The notes under the pieces were generated by a model that was not told where the DNA came from, did no database searches, and saw only the letters and a program-made list of their open reading frames with translations. The translations under genes were made by a program, and so were the position numbers. This document shows positions 1 through 12,842 of a stretch of 64,000 nt of DNA, piece after piece; position 1 is the first letter of the stretch; the number at the start of each line of letters is the position of its first letter. This stretch comes from Parasponia andersonii (Eukaryota > Streptophyta > Magnoliopsida > Rosales > Cannabaceae), in NCBI GenBank assembly GCA_002914805.1, contig JXTB01000047.1, forward strand, positions 996,824 to 1,060,823, read 5' to 3'.

Positions 1-1116
1 AATTCTGTTTAATTTGATCCACTCTTACGTCAAGCTGAAGACTAAAACCAAAAAATTATATAATATTTGACAAAATATAAAAATAATAAAATATTCAATA
101 AGCTGCAGGAATAAAGCTCTTCTCTATATATAGATTATTTTTTCTATAGTAGTAATAGATATAGAGCATAATCCACAAATTATTATATCATTTTTTTAAC
201 CGTTAAATAATAAATTAATTATCTAACAGCTAATATAATTTAAATAATTAAAAGAATAATAAAAATAAATATATATTATCTAATATTTTTCTCCCACCTT
301 TTATTGTGAAGTGAAAAAACGACTAGAGCAGTCAATTTTAATTTGGTAAAATAATATCTAGAAATAAGTTAAAAAAAATACCTAGCAGATTGGTGCATAT
401 ATGTATAAATTTTACTGAAATTTTAGTCATTTGAGACACTAGTTAGCATATTGCTAAGCGGGTCTCATAAGAGATCCAAGCCTAGACCTTATGGAAGGTA
501 ATCATTGGCACTTGACAATGGTCGACAATGCAACCCCTTAAGGTTAAATTTTGGTACCAATTTTTTTCGAATGGAAACTTGGTACCAAAACTGAGTGTCC
601 CTGGAATTACTTGAATTTTTTTTTTCCAATTTTGAATTGCCTCGAGATCGGAAGATTTCCGGGATACAGAAGAAAAAGTAAGAAGGGTAGCCAGTTTGCT
701 CAGGTCACCTACCATGTCTACACAGTTGAGCATATTCAATAATGCCTTGTTACAGATCATATTGCACAATATCCAGAGAATAAAATTGACAAGTTACATT
801 TAGAGAACATCTGCAGTAGAATCCAATGCATAACCAAACATCACATACTTTTCTTGGGGCTATTTTACACCATAAATAGACCACTTTGGATAACAGTATC
901 CACAAAGAATAATAACTAGGACAACTATACTAGCAAATCACTGAAAAGGGAGGGAAAAAAGTTACCGGATTCTTATGTTTGAAGAGAATTTGGATATGGT
1001 TTTTTCTCAGGAAAATTTGCACTTGCACTATAAACTCGGTCAAAACTAAACATACATACCTTCCTTGCACATAATCAAGAGCAGACATCTTGGTCTTACT
1101 TATTCTCTAACTAGCA
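1..1116. other. AT-rich flank and 3' side of the SRF gene
   Basis: No gene is recognised here. The first ~480 bases are very AT-rich and without coding character. Bases ~480-1116 lie just downstream of the SRF stop codon and must include its 3' UTR. Short open frames on both strands at 480-770 resemble no family I know and are probably chance. Confidence 0.6.
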
Positions 1117-4100
1117 TTAATCCTTGCTCTCTGGATGTCTCTTCTCAATCAAGTGTAACAATTCCTGGATAATTTCAGAAATTGGTGGCCTAAATTCTGG
1201 CTCCCTCTGAAATAAAGTGGATATAAAGTTACTAGTCATAACAGATAAGAACACAGAGATGCTAAATACAAGTGGATATCATAATGCATTCAAAAACATC
1301 TTGATAGATTTTATTCATTTATTTTTGGGAAACTTACCTGTATGCATGAGGAAATAATATCAGCAAAGCGTGACAGAGACTTCATAGAATAAGCTCCATT
1401 AAGAGAAGGATCAACCATCCTTGACAATGCATCAATATCATGAAGCCTGGGTACTGCCCATCGAACCAGATAATGCTCCCCACGAGGCCTCAACCTAAAG
1501 AGATTTTTTATCAATCAGAAGACACTCTCAGCTGAACCCTAGAAGGTAATAAACAAGATATATGCCTAACTTGACAATACTCAAAATCGAAAAATGTAAT
1601 GTAAGAAACAAAACGCGACCTGTCATGGGATTTCCGCCCTGTAAGTAGTTCTAACAATACAACTCCAAAGCTATAGACATCACTCTGGCAAGTATAACTC
1701 CCGGACTCAAATTCTAGAGCACCATAACCATATGCATTGTGGCCTCCAGACATCTACAAGTCAATGCACATCAAGGTCGAGATCAGGTTGAAAAAATATA
1801 GAAGGAAAAGTTTTAGAACTCTGGGTAACTTAATGGCTCAAAACTCCTGAAAATTTTGCTTGTAATCTTCCAAAGTTTTCATGTTTACAAATTGTCAACT
1901 AGTAAGCAGAAAGTCAACCCAATTTTACTGATCAGCTTATCCAAAACCATTATTCAAAATGTGGCGCCAATTCCCATTAAAAGGATATACTATACATCAC
2001 ATTACTCTCAAAACTTCCCTCACAACACTAATGCATCAAGGATATACTATACATTACATAACTCTCAAAACTTCCCTCACAACACTAATGCACCTTACTA
2101 AAAAGTCAGATTGAGAATCAGGTTAACATAAATAAGCAACAAAGCAAATAATCTCTCTCACAAACAAGAATTATACCTGGCTCACTGAGACAGATGATAG
2201 CAAAGGAGCCAATCCACAATCCGCGACATATGCTTCAAGCTTATCATCAAGGAGAACATTGGCAGACTTGAAATTCTGGTGCACAACAGGTGGCTGGCAA
2301 AGCTCGTGCAGATACCTTTACCAAATAAAAGAGAAAACTCCATCATTCACAATTTTGATAAAAGGATGCCTCCTTTTGCACAATTGGGCATAAATGACTG
2401 AGGTTTCATGTCCCTCATAGTTGATCACCCAATGACCAGTAAAGGACATAACAGGAACAACCCAAGTAAAATAATTGCTAATTACTTAAATATTAAATTT
2501 CTAGAGGTAGTCAATTTCGCTACGTACTCTAGGGCTCTCGCAGCTCCAATTGCCATCTGGATCCGCCTATTCCATGAAAGTTTTTCACGGATTTCATCAT
2601 ATATGTGCAATGCATCATGAAGAGTCCCATTTCTGCAGAACTCATGCACAAGCAACCGATGATCATGCTCTGCACAGTAACCAGCAAACTCAACAATATT
2701 TGGATGTTGAAGTCTAGAAATACTGGACACCAGTGAAAAGAATTCCTCATCACTCTGCTGCCTAGTAGCTGCAATATCCAGTTTCTTGACCGCCAAAAGC
2801 TAAACAAGGAGTCGAGAAACAGACAATTAAACATCAAAATTTGCAATCTCATAGCCAAAATACATAAATAGACAAAGCCATGACTGAGAGAAAGAGAGAA
2901 TAGAATCATTTCACACAATAAACTGACCAGATGGTAGGTCACGATAATCAGTTCATAAAAAATTGAAAGCATACCCTTCCATCAGGAAACTCAGCCTTAT
3001 AGACACTGCCAAGCATTCCTGCTCCAAGAAAATTTTCTTGGGAGAAATTTTTCGTATACTGCTGAAGTGATGCAACAGTAAAGACTCTCACAGAACTCGA
3101 GTTTTGACTTCGCATAGGGCGTCCACAGGTAGTGACAACAGTTGGTACAACTGTGTTTACTGCAATATTGTCAATTGGAAAAGGCAGAGGAGGAGGTGGC
3201 AGTGGCAAAATGTCATCATCTGTGTCTGTCATGTCAATCTCATTATCCCTCATATCCATTGAAGTTTTAACATTTCTTTTCACATCCATGGTGCGTTCAT
3301 CCTGCAGCCTCGGCAGAAAACTCATTCTTCCATTGTCTACTCTACTTATTTCTTGTGGTCTAACAACAGCCTCTTTTGCAACTTCTAAACAAGTTAAAAA
3401 GGGTACTTTTCAAGTAGAACATTTTGATAAATATGAAAAACAAAAAAAAAAAAAAAAAAAGCAAAGAACTTTTCTTAATAGATATTAGATAATGAAAAAT
3501 TACCAGTGTCCATCTGATTACTCTGTCGGAGTGAAGATTCATCGTATTTAGGCTTCTTACTAGAACCCTTATAAGTATCAAAATAACGTTCCTTAGCAAC
3601 TTTATCCTGCTGTTTTGCTTTAAAGAACCTTGACAATAGAAGGCACAGTAACACTGCAATAACTATTGAAATCCCAGCAACGCCAATCCAAATGATTGCC
3701 TTAGTAGACAAGAATTTCTTAGCATCAGCTGACTTTGGTGTTATGGGGGAAGAAGGTCCATTCACATGTTTCCAAAGTGGTTCCCCAGGAGAAGGAGCAT
3801 GGGCTGGTGATGGGGAGGGTGCTGCCTGGGGTGATGGAATTATGGAAGTATTGAATGGATTTCCGTTTTTTCTGCAAATCAGAAGCCACCATGGTAAATG
3901 GAGAAAACAGAAAAGGCCAAAAAAAAAAAGCATTATACGAGTAAAAATAATGCAAGTAACAAAAAAAAGAAGACAGAGCATTATGTTTTATTTCTGAAGG
4001 ATGGGAGCATTCCATAAATAGTTGACATTGTAACCTTTGTATACTGGTTTTAGAAAATGGAGTTACCCTTGTCATACTTCTACAGTCTGAAATCAAACTC

Positions 4101-6383
4101 ATATCTATTTATGGGTTCTGCTCTTGAGAAAGCACAATCTAATTAAACAAAGAATTAATAGGAATCAATTCTTACTTGGCTTATGCTTATTCCAAGGTTT
4201 CCATGTTTCTTTTATGGGACCCCAAAAAAAACAAGAAAAAAAAGGAGAAGCATGTACAGACCGCTTCAAATAAATAATAAAAGAAATTCCTAAACTTAAT
4301 TTCTATAAATGGGCAGCCAACTATATCCCAAGTTTCTAAGAATAGCATCTTAACAAACCAACATATAAATCTAAAAATTTGAAAGGGAGAAAAGCTTGCA
4401 GGAAACTAGCAAGAAGAAAATATTTTGGGTTCACCTAAAATTTGGAACTGTCAGCAGCTTGGCAGGAATTGGCCCAGAGAATAGATTGTTCTCGATGTTA
4501 CTTTAAAGCAAAAAGAAAGAATAATATATGAGTTGATAAAGACTAGAAGTTACTTCCAAATCAGATACACAAAATGATTCTTGTTTCATTCATATTAAAT
4601 ATGCAAGAAAAAATATATCTCATGTAAAATGACTAGTCACAAAGGATGAAAGAATGGTACAGATCCTGTAGGGGAAGATCCTGTAAAACATCTAGAGTAC
4701 CAACAAGCCGGTTGTTCTGCAAGTGCCTGCATTCCATAAATTATATTGGGTAAGAAATAAAGCATACATAACAAATGGCTTGGAAAGACTTCATGGGACT
4801 AACTCACAGTGTTGACAGTGCTAACAAATTTCCCATTGAGGGAGGCAATTGACCATCTATATTGTTACTTGACAGATTCCTACAACACGATGCATCATCA
4901 CATTCAAAACCTTAAAAACAAGTAGCGGAGGATTCAAAATCTATTTGACTAACGCTTACAGATTTGTCAAGGCAGTAAGCTGCTGAAAGGCATCTGGTAT
5001 AGGTCCAACAAGATGATTGTTATCAAACGACCTGAGAAAATAAAGTGCACATTTTTAAGAAAAAACAGAAAACAACAAAAAGAAGCAACTTAACAGCACG
5101 TAATAAAAACACTTTCACAAGACTTACAAAGCCAACAACTGACTTAAGGTTGATAAGGCAACTGGGATGCTTCCAGTAAACTGATTACCTGAAAGAGAAC
5201 TAAAACAGGAAAAAGGCACAAATTTTGGCTTAGCATATGTTCACAGACACGTTCTAACAGCACTACGTATAAACAAAAATTATCTGTATAAGCATTACAC
5301 ATAACCATTTAAAAAAAAAAAAGATTGGAGTTCGAACGTACAAATTCCTGACAGTCGGGGGTAAAGCAGAAGGAATACTCCCTCCAATATGATTGTTACT
5401 GAAATCTCTGCATCATATCGTAACACAAAACTTATTAAGTAAAAAAGAACGCAAGAAAGAATATTTTGAGGTTTACTCGATCAATAATTAAAGTACTCAG
5501 TTTAATAATTATTATCTTTCTCTCTCTTGGCAGACTGCTTTGTGGGAATACATGTTTTAAACATTTCAAAAGTAATTCCAAAACCAAATAAAATCCGTGT
5601 TTCGATACATTACAAGCAACAAAGGACAGTGGTAAAACAGAGAAGAAGAAAATGACTCCACAAGATATGTAATACACATATAACACATATTAAAGCAAGC
5701 AAAAGAAATGACCTTACATCTGTATAACTGAACCAAGGAATTGCAAGCTATCACCCAATTCTCCGCCCAAATTTGCATCATTAAGTCTTCTGTCAACCCA
5801 GGTAAGTACTTTAGAAAATATCAATTAAAAGATGGAACCATAGTATAAAAATGAAAGAGAAATTCAACCTACATTGATGTTATGTTTGAGAAGACGCATT
5901 CAATTCCTTGCCAGTTTTCACCACATGGGTCTCCTCCAACAAGAAGCCATCCTCTAAGAGGAGGATAGCCTAGAGCTACGTATAAGTTATTCATCGCCAT
6001 AACTAGAAAAACATACAAAAAAGTGAATGAGATAAGCAATAAAAGACTGACGCACTCATTCAACAATAAAAATAAAAAGATAAAACACAAAACACAAAAC
6101 AAAAAAGTTCCCATTTTTCCTTGAGTTATGGTGAGAACGAAGCATATTCAAGGAAAAAAGCTTAGTTAAGGAAGCCACTGTCAAACATTTTCCCTTCTAA
6201 ACTTTCCTTTACACTTTCCCAAGAAACAAACAGAGCAAACATAAAACCAAATGTGAGATAGTAAATAAGAAACTCTAGTTTACCATCTCTTGGGTCAGTC
6301 AATCCACCACAAAGTGAGGCCTTGAAAATCAACACCAACCCAGTGAAGACCCGGAAGAGCATCTCCCACTTCACAGAGCCCAT
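1117..6383 (-). CDS. SRF: STRUBBELIG-RECEPTOR FAMILY LRR receptor-like pseudokinase, 16 coding exons, complete
   Basis: Plasma-membrane receptor-like protein of the SRF family (LRR-V). Coding exons read from GT-AG sites with matching phases: 6284-6383, 5873-6002, 5718-5789, 5342-5407, 5128-5199, 4960-5031, 4808-4879, 4661-4726, 4435-4500, 3504-3871, 2975-3384, 2528-2799, 2177-2315, 1620-1753, 1338-1494, 1117-1206; total 2286 bp, 761 aa, a usual family length. Order: signal peptide (~1-26), SUB N-terminal domain with [11 protein letters not shown], seven 66- or 72-bp LRR exons in one phase (a family hallmark), proline-rich stretch, TM helix (~297-319), acidic/proline-rich juxtamembrane region, kinase-like domain (~475-750). 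The glycine loop and the Lys of AVKKL are present. The HRD motif reads HQN, DFG reads DCG and APE reads ALE, so it is predicted catalytically inactive, as known for SRF proteins. The start at 6383 puts the signal peptide first; an in-frame ATG at 6470 would add 29 residues. The SRF subgroup is not resolved. Confidence 0.93.
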
Positions 6384-6774
6384 CTTTTGCTCAGCGGGAT
6401 TGGATTCAAAAACCCAAATGGCCTCTTTCTTAGATATCTTACCAGTAATAAGTGAAAAAACAGAGAACACAGAAACCCCAACTCAAAACTCTATACAGAA
6501 CTATACATTTACCTTATAAAATTATAAACGAAGAAGAAATCTTTATGGTGGGCATATTTGGGAAAAACAAAGGGGACCCTTCAAATTTTGTAGCTGAAAA
6601 TACCAGAAATGAAAGTTGGGGTACAGAGTAAAGTTGAATTAAAGAGGCTGATAAATAAGGGTCCTCGATTTCTGACACAAAAATGGTGACCAAATCCAGA
6701 GCTTGATGAACTGAGGTGGGGTCCTCACAGTTCCATTTTATAGCTAAGCTACTGAAGAGTAAGAACACAGGAGT

Positions 6775-6846
6775 CAAGGAGAGAAGGAAAGAGAGAGAAG
6801 GAGACAGAGAGAGTGAGAGTCGGGATAATCACTGTGACTTTATAAA
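6775..6846 (-). promoter_or_regulatory. Putative SRF core promoter: TATA box and CT-rich 5' leader
   Basis: On the minus strand TATAAA lies at 6844-6839, followed about 20-65 bases downstream by a CT-rich tract (GA-rich on the plus strand, 6775-6820). This is a common layout for a plant TATA promoter with a pyrimidine-rich 5' UTR. It would put the transcription start near 6810 and leave a ~430-base 5' UTR before the ATG at 6383. No expression evidence. Confidence 0.4.
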
Positions 6847-6849
6847 CCG

Positions 6850-9466
6850 ACTTTTACACATCACAGTGTATCAGTGTATGTATAAAAGACCATGTTTTGT
6901 TGAAAAAGATGTGACACATTTGAAATTTTGAAAATTGTCTCTTCCTTTTTCCCGTTTATTATAAACTTTGAGGCCCCTACATGTTTTATAGAATTTTTGT
7001 GGTCTCACTTGAACCGCTTCCTTGGACCGTTGCAATGCCCAAGATTATTAAAAACGGAAAAAAAAAAAAAGAAAGAAAGAAAGAATGTTTTTATTGTTTT
7101 ATGATTAAGAGCTCTTACATTACCTTTATTGAAGCAAATATTTATGGGCACCGGGCAATTCTCTGTATTAAATGCATAACATTCTTTTCAAAGTGCCTCC
7201 AAATAGTAAATATCTTTAAAGAGAATATAAGAAGAAAAATATTAGTTACAGACTCTCTTATATATATATATATTGTAATATATATTTTAACTTTTCGACA
7301 CGTTGGTTCTATTTTAAAAAATATTAGTTACACACTCTCTTACATATATTATATTTTTACTGTTTGACAGTTCTATTTTACTATATTGTTAAAATTTTAA
7401 ATTAAATAGTAAAATTTATGCGTTAAACAATAAAATAGAAGAATATAAAAAATAATAAAAATGAGGGTGCATATTTACTGAAGTGGAAAAGGAGTTTGAT
7501 TTTCTTTTTCCCGAGTAATGAAAGTAGAAGAAGTACTTATTTCTAATTAAAACGAGTTACACTTATTTGGTTTGTTTAAGAAAAAAATTCCTCATCTTGA
7601 AAAAGGGGAAAAAAAACATTCTTTTTCAAAAGCCGACTTGTTCCTGTTATTTGATGGCGATGATACCCAGAAACAAGAATTTTAAAAAAGAAAAGGGAAA
7701 ATATTAAATTTTAATTGCAAAGACACCAAATGGAAGGAAAGTCAAACTCCAGATTTAGGAATCTTAACTTAAATTAGAGATTTTAATATCTTCGGAAATT
7801 TAAGATTTTGTACTAACTTATCAAGGATAATCATTCATCAATGTTTGCCTTAATTATTGGGTCAAATTATAGTAACATTTATATATTTTTTGTATTTTTA
7901 TTGTTTATTGCTCGTTTCCTATTTTCATCTATATATTTGGTTGTTCTAGTGTGTGTAATGAGGAAATTTTGCAGGCATTATTTAGTTGAATTAAAAATCA
8001 TCGATTTGGAAAATCTACCTTCTTTTTTGTTTCATCTTGTGACCTCTTTTTTTTCCTTGTCATGCTATTGCTATCTACGTCATTCGCATTAGTTCATTAA
8101 ATTTATTAAAAGGAAAAAATTAATAATAATAATTATGTATCCATGGGATTGTCCAGGGCCATCGTACTATTTTTTTTTTTTTTTTGGATAAAGAAGACTA
8201 AACACTTTTATTCATTCAAATAATTGGCTACAGTTTAGACAATACAATGTTGAATTATAACGAACGAAAAAGAAACGAAATCATCTCTAAAAAAGGGTTG
8301 TGCAATTGTATAGGCTACTTTGTTGCTTTCATTAGCCATATATAGCAACAAGAACCTACACTACAATCAACAAATAAATATTAGATATATCCGATTAGAA
8401 TGTCATTATTTGAGAGACCAGTTTGAGAAGTAATTACTTTAATAGCGTTTTAGGAGCCGCTTTCAACAAATTTTGCCGATACTAATCTCTTTATTTTTAT
8501 ATCATATGTTTCGAATATTTCACTTTGAGAAGAAAATGATTGTTTGAAAATTTTTATTTTTTTTTCTTTAAAAAAAACATTTAACCTTTGAGGATGTTTA
8601 AGAAACAAAATGGCCTATTTTCTTGCTCAATTAACTACGTCTTCTATAAAAAATTTGTGTTTTTAGTAAAATCATAGTAATCTATTTTAGTGAAGTTGTC
8701 CACGTTCATAGTCATCATATCCAACTTTTGTTCTATGGGATTTCTGATCTCATTGATTAAAGTTGTTTATGGGTTATGTAGGCTTCAAAAGAAAAAAAAA
8801 AAAAAAAAACATAGATTTACTATCTTGCGTTTTATGGAATGAAATTAATTTGAGGGCTAAAGACAAGAAATAAAAATAGAACAAAAAGTTCGGTCCTTTA
8901 AACGTAGTTATAACATCCGCCATTCAAGCAATGAAATGAAATTTTAGCGGCCTGCTTACTTAAAGTAGAGTATTTCTTGAAAAAAAAACGAAAAAGTGAG
9001 GAGAAAACTAAAAAAAAATCTATTCTGTTATCAAAGTCCACTTAGGGTAACAGTATAACGTTTGTTGATGTCAACTTATTGCAAACCGCACATGCATGCT
9101 TATTATTGCAATAATATTTTACAATATGATTACATCAACAAAGGGAAAACAACAAATTTATCTCTATAGAGTTTATTATCTCTATAGAGTATAGACTAGT
9201 CCCTTAATTAGTCTAATCGTACAGTGTCAAGCCCTTAAAACACGGAATCTTCTTATTTTGGCTCTATCTCAAACTCCCAATAATGGCTTCTTTGTCAAAA
9301 TAAAGACCTTGCATTAGCCCAGAAAAAAAAACATTGGATAGAGAGAGTAATAAAAAGCTTTACGTAATATATGGCTTTTTAATATTTAAAAAAAATGGTA
9401 AAACAAGGTCTATATATCATTAATTTACACTTAATAAAGTAAACTGATAATTTACATCTTATTCTC
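6850..9466. other. AT-rich intergenic DNA, no gene seen
   Basis: Poly-A/T tracts, a short TA run (~7258-7272) and open frames typical of AT-rich noise. A related phrase (tattagttacanactctctta) occurs twice, near 7240 and 7322, suggesting a decayed repeat. A T-run of ~17 at ~8170 and an A-run of ~18 at ~8793 could be retroposon tails, but no retroposon body was recognised. Confidence 0.5.
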
Positions 9467-9550
9467 TCTCAAAACATATACTGAGTTTATATCTGATCGC
9501 TTAAGCTATCTCAAAACATATACTGAGTTTATATCTGATCGCTTAAGCTA
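9467..9550. repeat. Exact 42-bp tandem duplication
   Basis: Bases 9467-9508 (starting tctcaaaacatatactgag, ending cttaagcta) are repeated immediately and identically at 9509-9550. Lack of divergence implies a recent duplication or a local assembly artefact. Confidence 0.9.
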
Positions 9551-9643
9551 GTAAGCACTCATGTAAGACAAGTTTTTCTTTTAAAACATTTAAAATGAAT
9601 AATTAGGGGTAATACGGTTTGTTAGGCAAACTCCTGTGCTCTA

Positions 9644-9727
9644 ATATTTCGGTACGTCGTTTTGACTTGACTGTGTTTAGTAGAGATATTTCGGTACGTC
9701 GTTTTGACTTGACTGTGTTTAGTAGAG
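9644..9727. repeat. Second exact 42-bp tandem duplication
   Basis: Bases 9644-9685 (starting atatttcggtacgtcg, ending tttagtagag) are repeated identically at 9686-9727. The unit is the same length as the unrelated duplication 94 bases upstream. Confidence 0.9.
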
Positions 9728-10113
9728 AAGAAAGAAAAAATTAGAAAGAAAATAAAATATATATGATGAAAAGGAAAACGTCTTTCATTTGTTTGGTACA
9801 TAGAAAGGAAAAAAAATTAATATATTTTAAAATTATTGTTTTGTTTTTTATTAAAATTTTAAGAATAATATACAAGGTTAATTTGATAAATTTATTTTAA
9901 AATATGAGTAAAAAAATTTTCTTTCTATTTTCTTTCAAAAAATTTTCTTTCTATTTTCTTTCTAATTTTGAAAAGAAAATATTTAAGTGAATTTCACCAT
10001 TTTTTTTCCATTATTTTTTCCCTTCTACCAAACAACCAAAATATTTATTTCCTCCAACTTTTTAATCAAAATTTTTCTTTCTTCCCTTTTTTACTTCCTA
10101 CCAAACATAGCCT
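9707..10113. mobile_element. Possible MITE with degenerate terminal inverted repeats
   Basis: The left edge reads gtgtttagtagagaagaaag and the right edge, reverse-complemented, reads atgtttggtaggaagtaaaa, so the ends form an imperfect inverted repeat around an AT-rich body. Ends of the type GGCTATGTTTGGTAGG are common in plant non-autonomous DNA transposons. No clear target-site duplication was found and the left end overlaps the 42-bp duplication. Superfamily not assigned. Confidence 0.35.
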
Positions 10114-10800
10114 TCGTGTAGCACGGTGATTAATTGCTCTAGCTAGTACTAATCCCAAAACTCCATCTGCATTTAGTTGCTACGAAAGTCATACGCATAA
10201 AATCTTTTATATACTTCTCTCTCGCTCACACGCACACACAAAACTACGGCTAATATATATAAATTGCCAAATTGTCACTGTTGTAGGAAATTACTTAATG
10301 ATTTGCAGGGTTGGTAGTTCGATCAATTATAAAATAATGCTTAAGAAATATTAAGCAGTTAACTTATATGTTTAAACAGTCAGTCACTCAATTGGAAATT
10401 TTAAGTAAACGCTATTAAGACTTTACAGACTTGGAGCCAATACAACTGTTCCAAGCCATATAAATAAAATATATAATTTAGGGTAGCGAACATTGTTAAA
10501 TATGTAATGTAGTAGCAACCACTAACCTGCATTATTTTTAAAACTTAATTAACTAGCCAGTTGGCATACTTATACGTGCCTTGTGAAGAATATGCAATTG
10601 TTTTACACGTCTTTCTTACCTTCAAAATTTTGCAAAAAAGGTGCATATCATCATATGTATGGAGTGTAGCCGCTAATATATAAGGCGGTTAAGTAACTTG
10701 TATAGACGTACAATAAAATTAGAAGAAATTTCATCACATACAAAAGGCTTTTAATTGTAGAGCTCATTTTGCTCAAGCAAACTTAAATAAAAGAAGACTA

Positions 10801-11418
10801 ACTAACTATTAGGTATCAAAATGGACAGAGCAGACTGGGTCTGGCCAGCCCATCTCGGCCCGGTTAAGAATTTTAAAATGTAATCTAATTCGGCTTATAT
10901 GCTTGTGGGGCTCTTAGGGTCAAATCCAAAATGAGCCAAAATAGGTCGGTCTGTGGCAGCCTGTTTTTGGCCTAATTTTAAAAAAATATATAAAAAATGA
11001 GATTATTATTTATCTAATTAGTTAAAAATATTAAAAATTTAAAATAAAATTTATAAAAAAATAAATAACAGGTTATATATTTTTTCCTATTGATGAAAAT
11101 TTAAAAATAATTAAAAAGCTAAAATTATATAAGTAGAATAGTTGATAAAAAAGTTTAAGTAATAGAAAATTATTTAGAATTAGATTGAAATTTGAAAGTA
11201 TGAAAAAAAAAGTAAGAGAATATATATTTATAAGTATTGGAAAAAGTTTATATTAAATTTATTTTAAAAAATTTATTTTCGGCGGGGTAGGCCGACTCGG
11301 CCCATGTGAGCTAGATTGACGGGCTTAGACACATAGCCATAATGTAGGCTAATCCGGGCCAGCCCGCGAGCAACAATGACGGCCGCAGACCGGTCCATTT
11401 TGACACCTTTACTAACTA
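10801..11418. mobile_element. hAT-type MITE, 602 bp, with perfect 8-bp TSDs
   Basis: The element occupies 10809-11410. Its left end reads TTAGGTATCAAAATGGAC and its right end, reverse-complemented, AAAGGTGTCAAAATGGAC. It is flanked by identical 8-bp repeats ACTAACTA at 10801-10808 and 11411-11418. An 8-bp TSD with GGTGTCAAAATGG-type termini is characteristic of hAT elements. The ends are GC-rich (subterminal ggcccg/cgggcc motifs) and the core is AT-rich with no coding capacity, so it is non-autonomous. Confidence 0.88.
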
Positions 11419-12020
11419 CAAAGCTTGTTTTCCTGCTTCTTTTTTTTTTTTAAAGGCTCTGCTTTGTTGTTTACAGGAGAAAAAGCACAAATTCATGAGA
11501 AAGATGTGAGAAATTTCTGTTTAGTATCTGTTTTGAAAACTTATTTTTATAAATACCATTTTTAATTATTCTTTCAAAAATACATGTTTTTATGGTCTAT
11601 ATTTTATATGCAAAACATGAATGGTCCACACACATTTCATGTATAAAATATGAATGATACACATTTACAATGTAAATGTTTATTACGGTTTATATTTTTC
11701 ATTATAAATTTGACCTATAGTATACATTTTAAAATATGTGCCAATTTTTAGTGTAATTTTTATTGATAAAATATAGACTATAATATATATTTAATGCATA
11801 AAATTTATATGTAAAATAGTGGTGATCTACGTTTCTCAAGAAAGGATATCAAAAGGGTATTTATAAAATAAAAATAAAACTAGTATTTATGAAAATATGA
11901 TTTTAAAAATAAGTATTTATGAACTTTTCTAAAGAAGATCGCCTCCCAATGTTTGGGCTGCAAAAAGGGCTGGACCAGGGTGAAGTTAGTGGGTAATGAT
12001 ACAGCTTATTGCTAGGAGTA
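11419..12020. other. AT-rich intergenic DNA with weak inverted similarity
   Basis: No gene. The segment around 11535-11580 and the reverse complement of ~11860-11930 share runs such as cttatttttataaatac, suggesting an old foldback element. I could not define ends or a target duplication. Confidence 0.3.
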
Positions 12021-12024
12021 ATGA

Positions 12025-12237
12025 CATGGATAGGACTAATTTGGGCCAAATGACTTTTTTTTTGTGTATTTTCTTGAATGACATTTTTAGGAGTGTCAAT
12101 AGCTTCTTGATTATGAAAAACTATTATTTAGAATTTTTTCATAGTCAGAAACTAATAGGTTAAGACATCATTAACACTTCTAAAAGTGTCATTTAAAAAA
12201 AAAATAGTTATTTAGGCCCAGACTAGTCATACCCATG
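12025..12237. mobile_element. Foldback (MITE-like) inverted repeat, about 213 bp
   Basis: Left arm from 12025 (catggatagGACTAATTTGGGCC) pairs imperfectly with the right arm ending at 12237 (reverse complement catgggtatGACTAGTCTGGGCC). Both arms continue inward through a T-run and a tgacattttnagnagtgt-like block, so almost the whole element folds back on itself. No coding content; the target duplication is not resolved. Confidence 0.6.
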
Positions 12238-12790
12238 CCTTTTTCTCTGTTGCTAGTCCCTTTGTCATATTTCAATCACATTTTTACTTATTTATTGGAA
12301 AATGACCTTGTTTAGTGCCTCATTTTAATAATTATCTCTTGCTTTTGTTTTATAACAAAATGTTCGAGTTATTAATTTCAAAATACGTACATCAATATTA
12401 TTGACTATATATCTGACAAAGTCAGTATAAGTATTGAGATACATTAGTATTCAATTAATTACTTTCATCTGGTTTATTGATTGTTTTGATATTACTCGAT
12501 GTAAAAACTAATAAACTTTACCATTTTGTATAAAAACTAAAACAACGATATTTATCAAAATGAAGTGAAAATAGTCCATGCATGAATTCTAGAAGATAAA
12601 TAAAACAAAACAAGACCAATTCAAATGGTATAGTAAATACTTAGGGAGAAAAAATACAATCTGTGATATTTTTCAGTACGACCATAGATCATGTTGAGTT
12701 GGTTCTTGGATAACGGTACCAGGTCCCAGTTAATAATTCAACATTTTAAGGGCTTATTTGGCAATATCTGTTTTTATTTTTATTTTTTAT

Positions 12791-12842
12791 TTTTTAAAGT
12801 GAAATGAAATATAAATATCATACTTTATTTCACTTTTAAAAA
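12791..12842. repeat. Short near-perfect stem-loop
   Basis: TTTTTAAAGTGAAAT at 12791-12805 is complementary, with one extra T, to ATTTCACTTTTAAAAA at 12827-12842, with a 21-base AT-rich loop. Probably the core of a small decayed foldback element rather than a terminator. Confidence 0.45.

Noticed and set aside
482..769. 95-codon minus-strand open frame with a overlapping plus-strand frame
   Set aside because: No recognised motif, no neighbouring exons and close to the expected SRF 3' UTR; judged chance.
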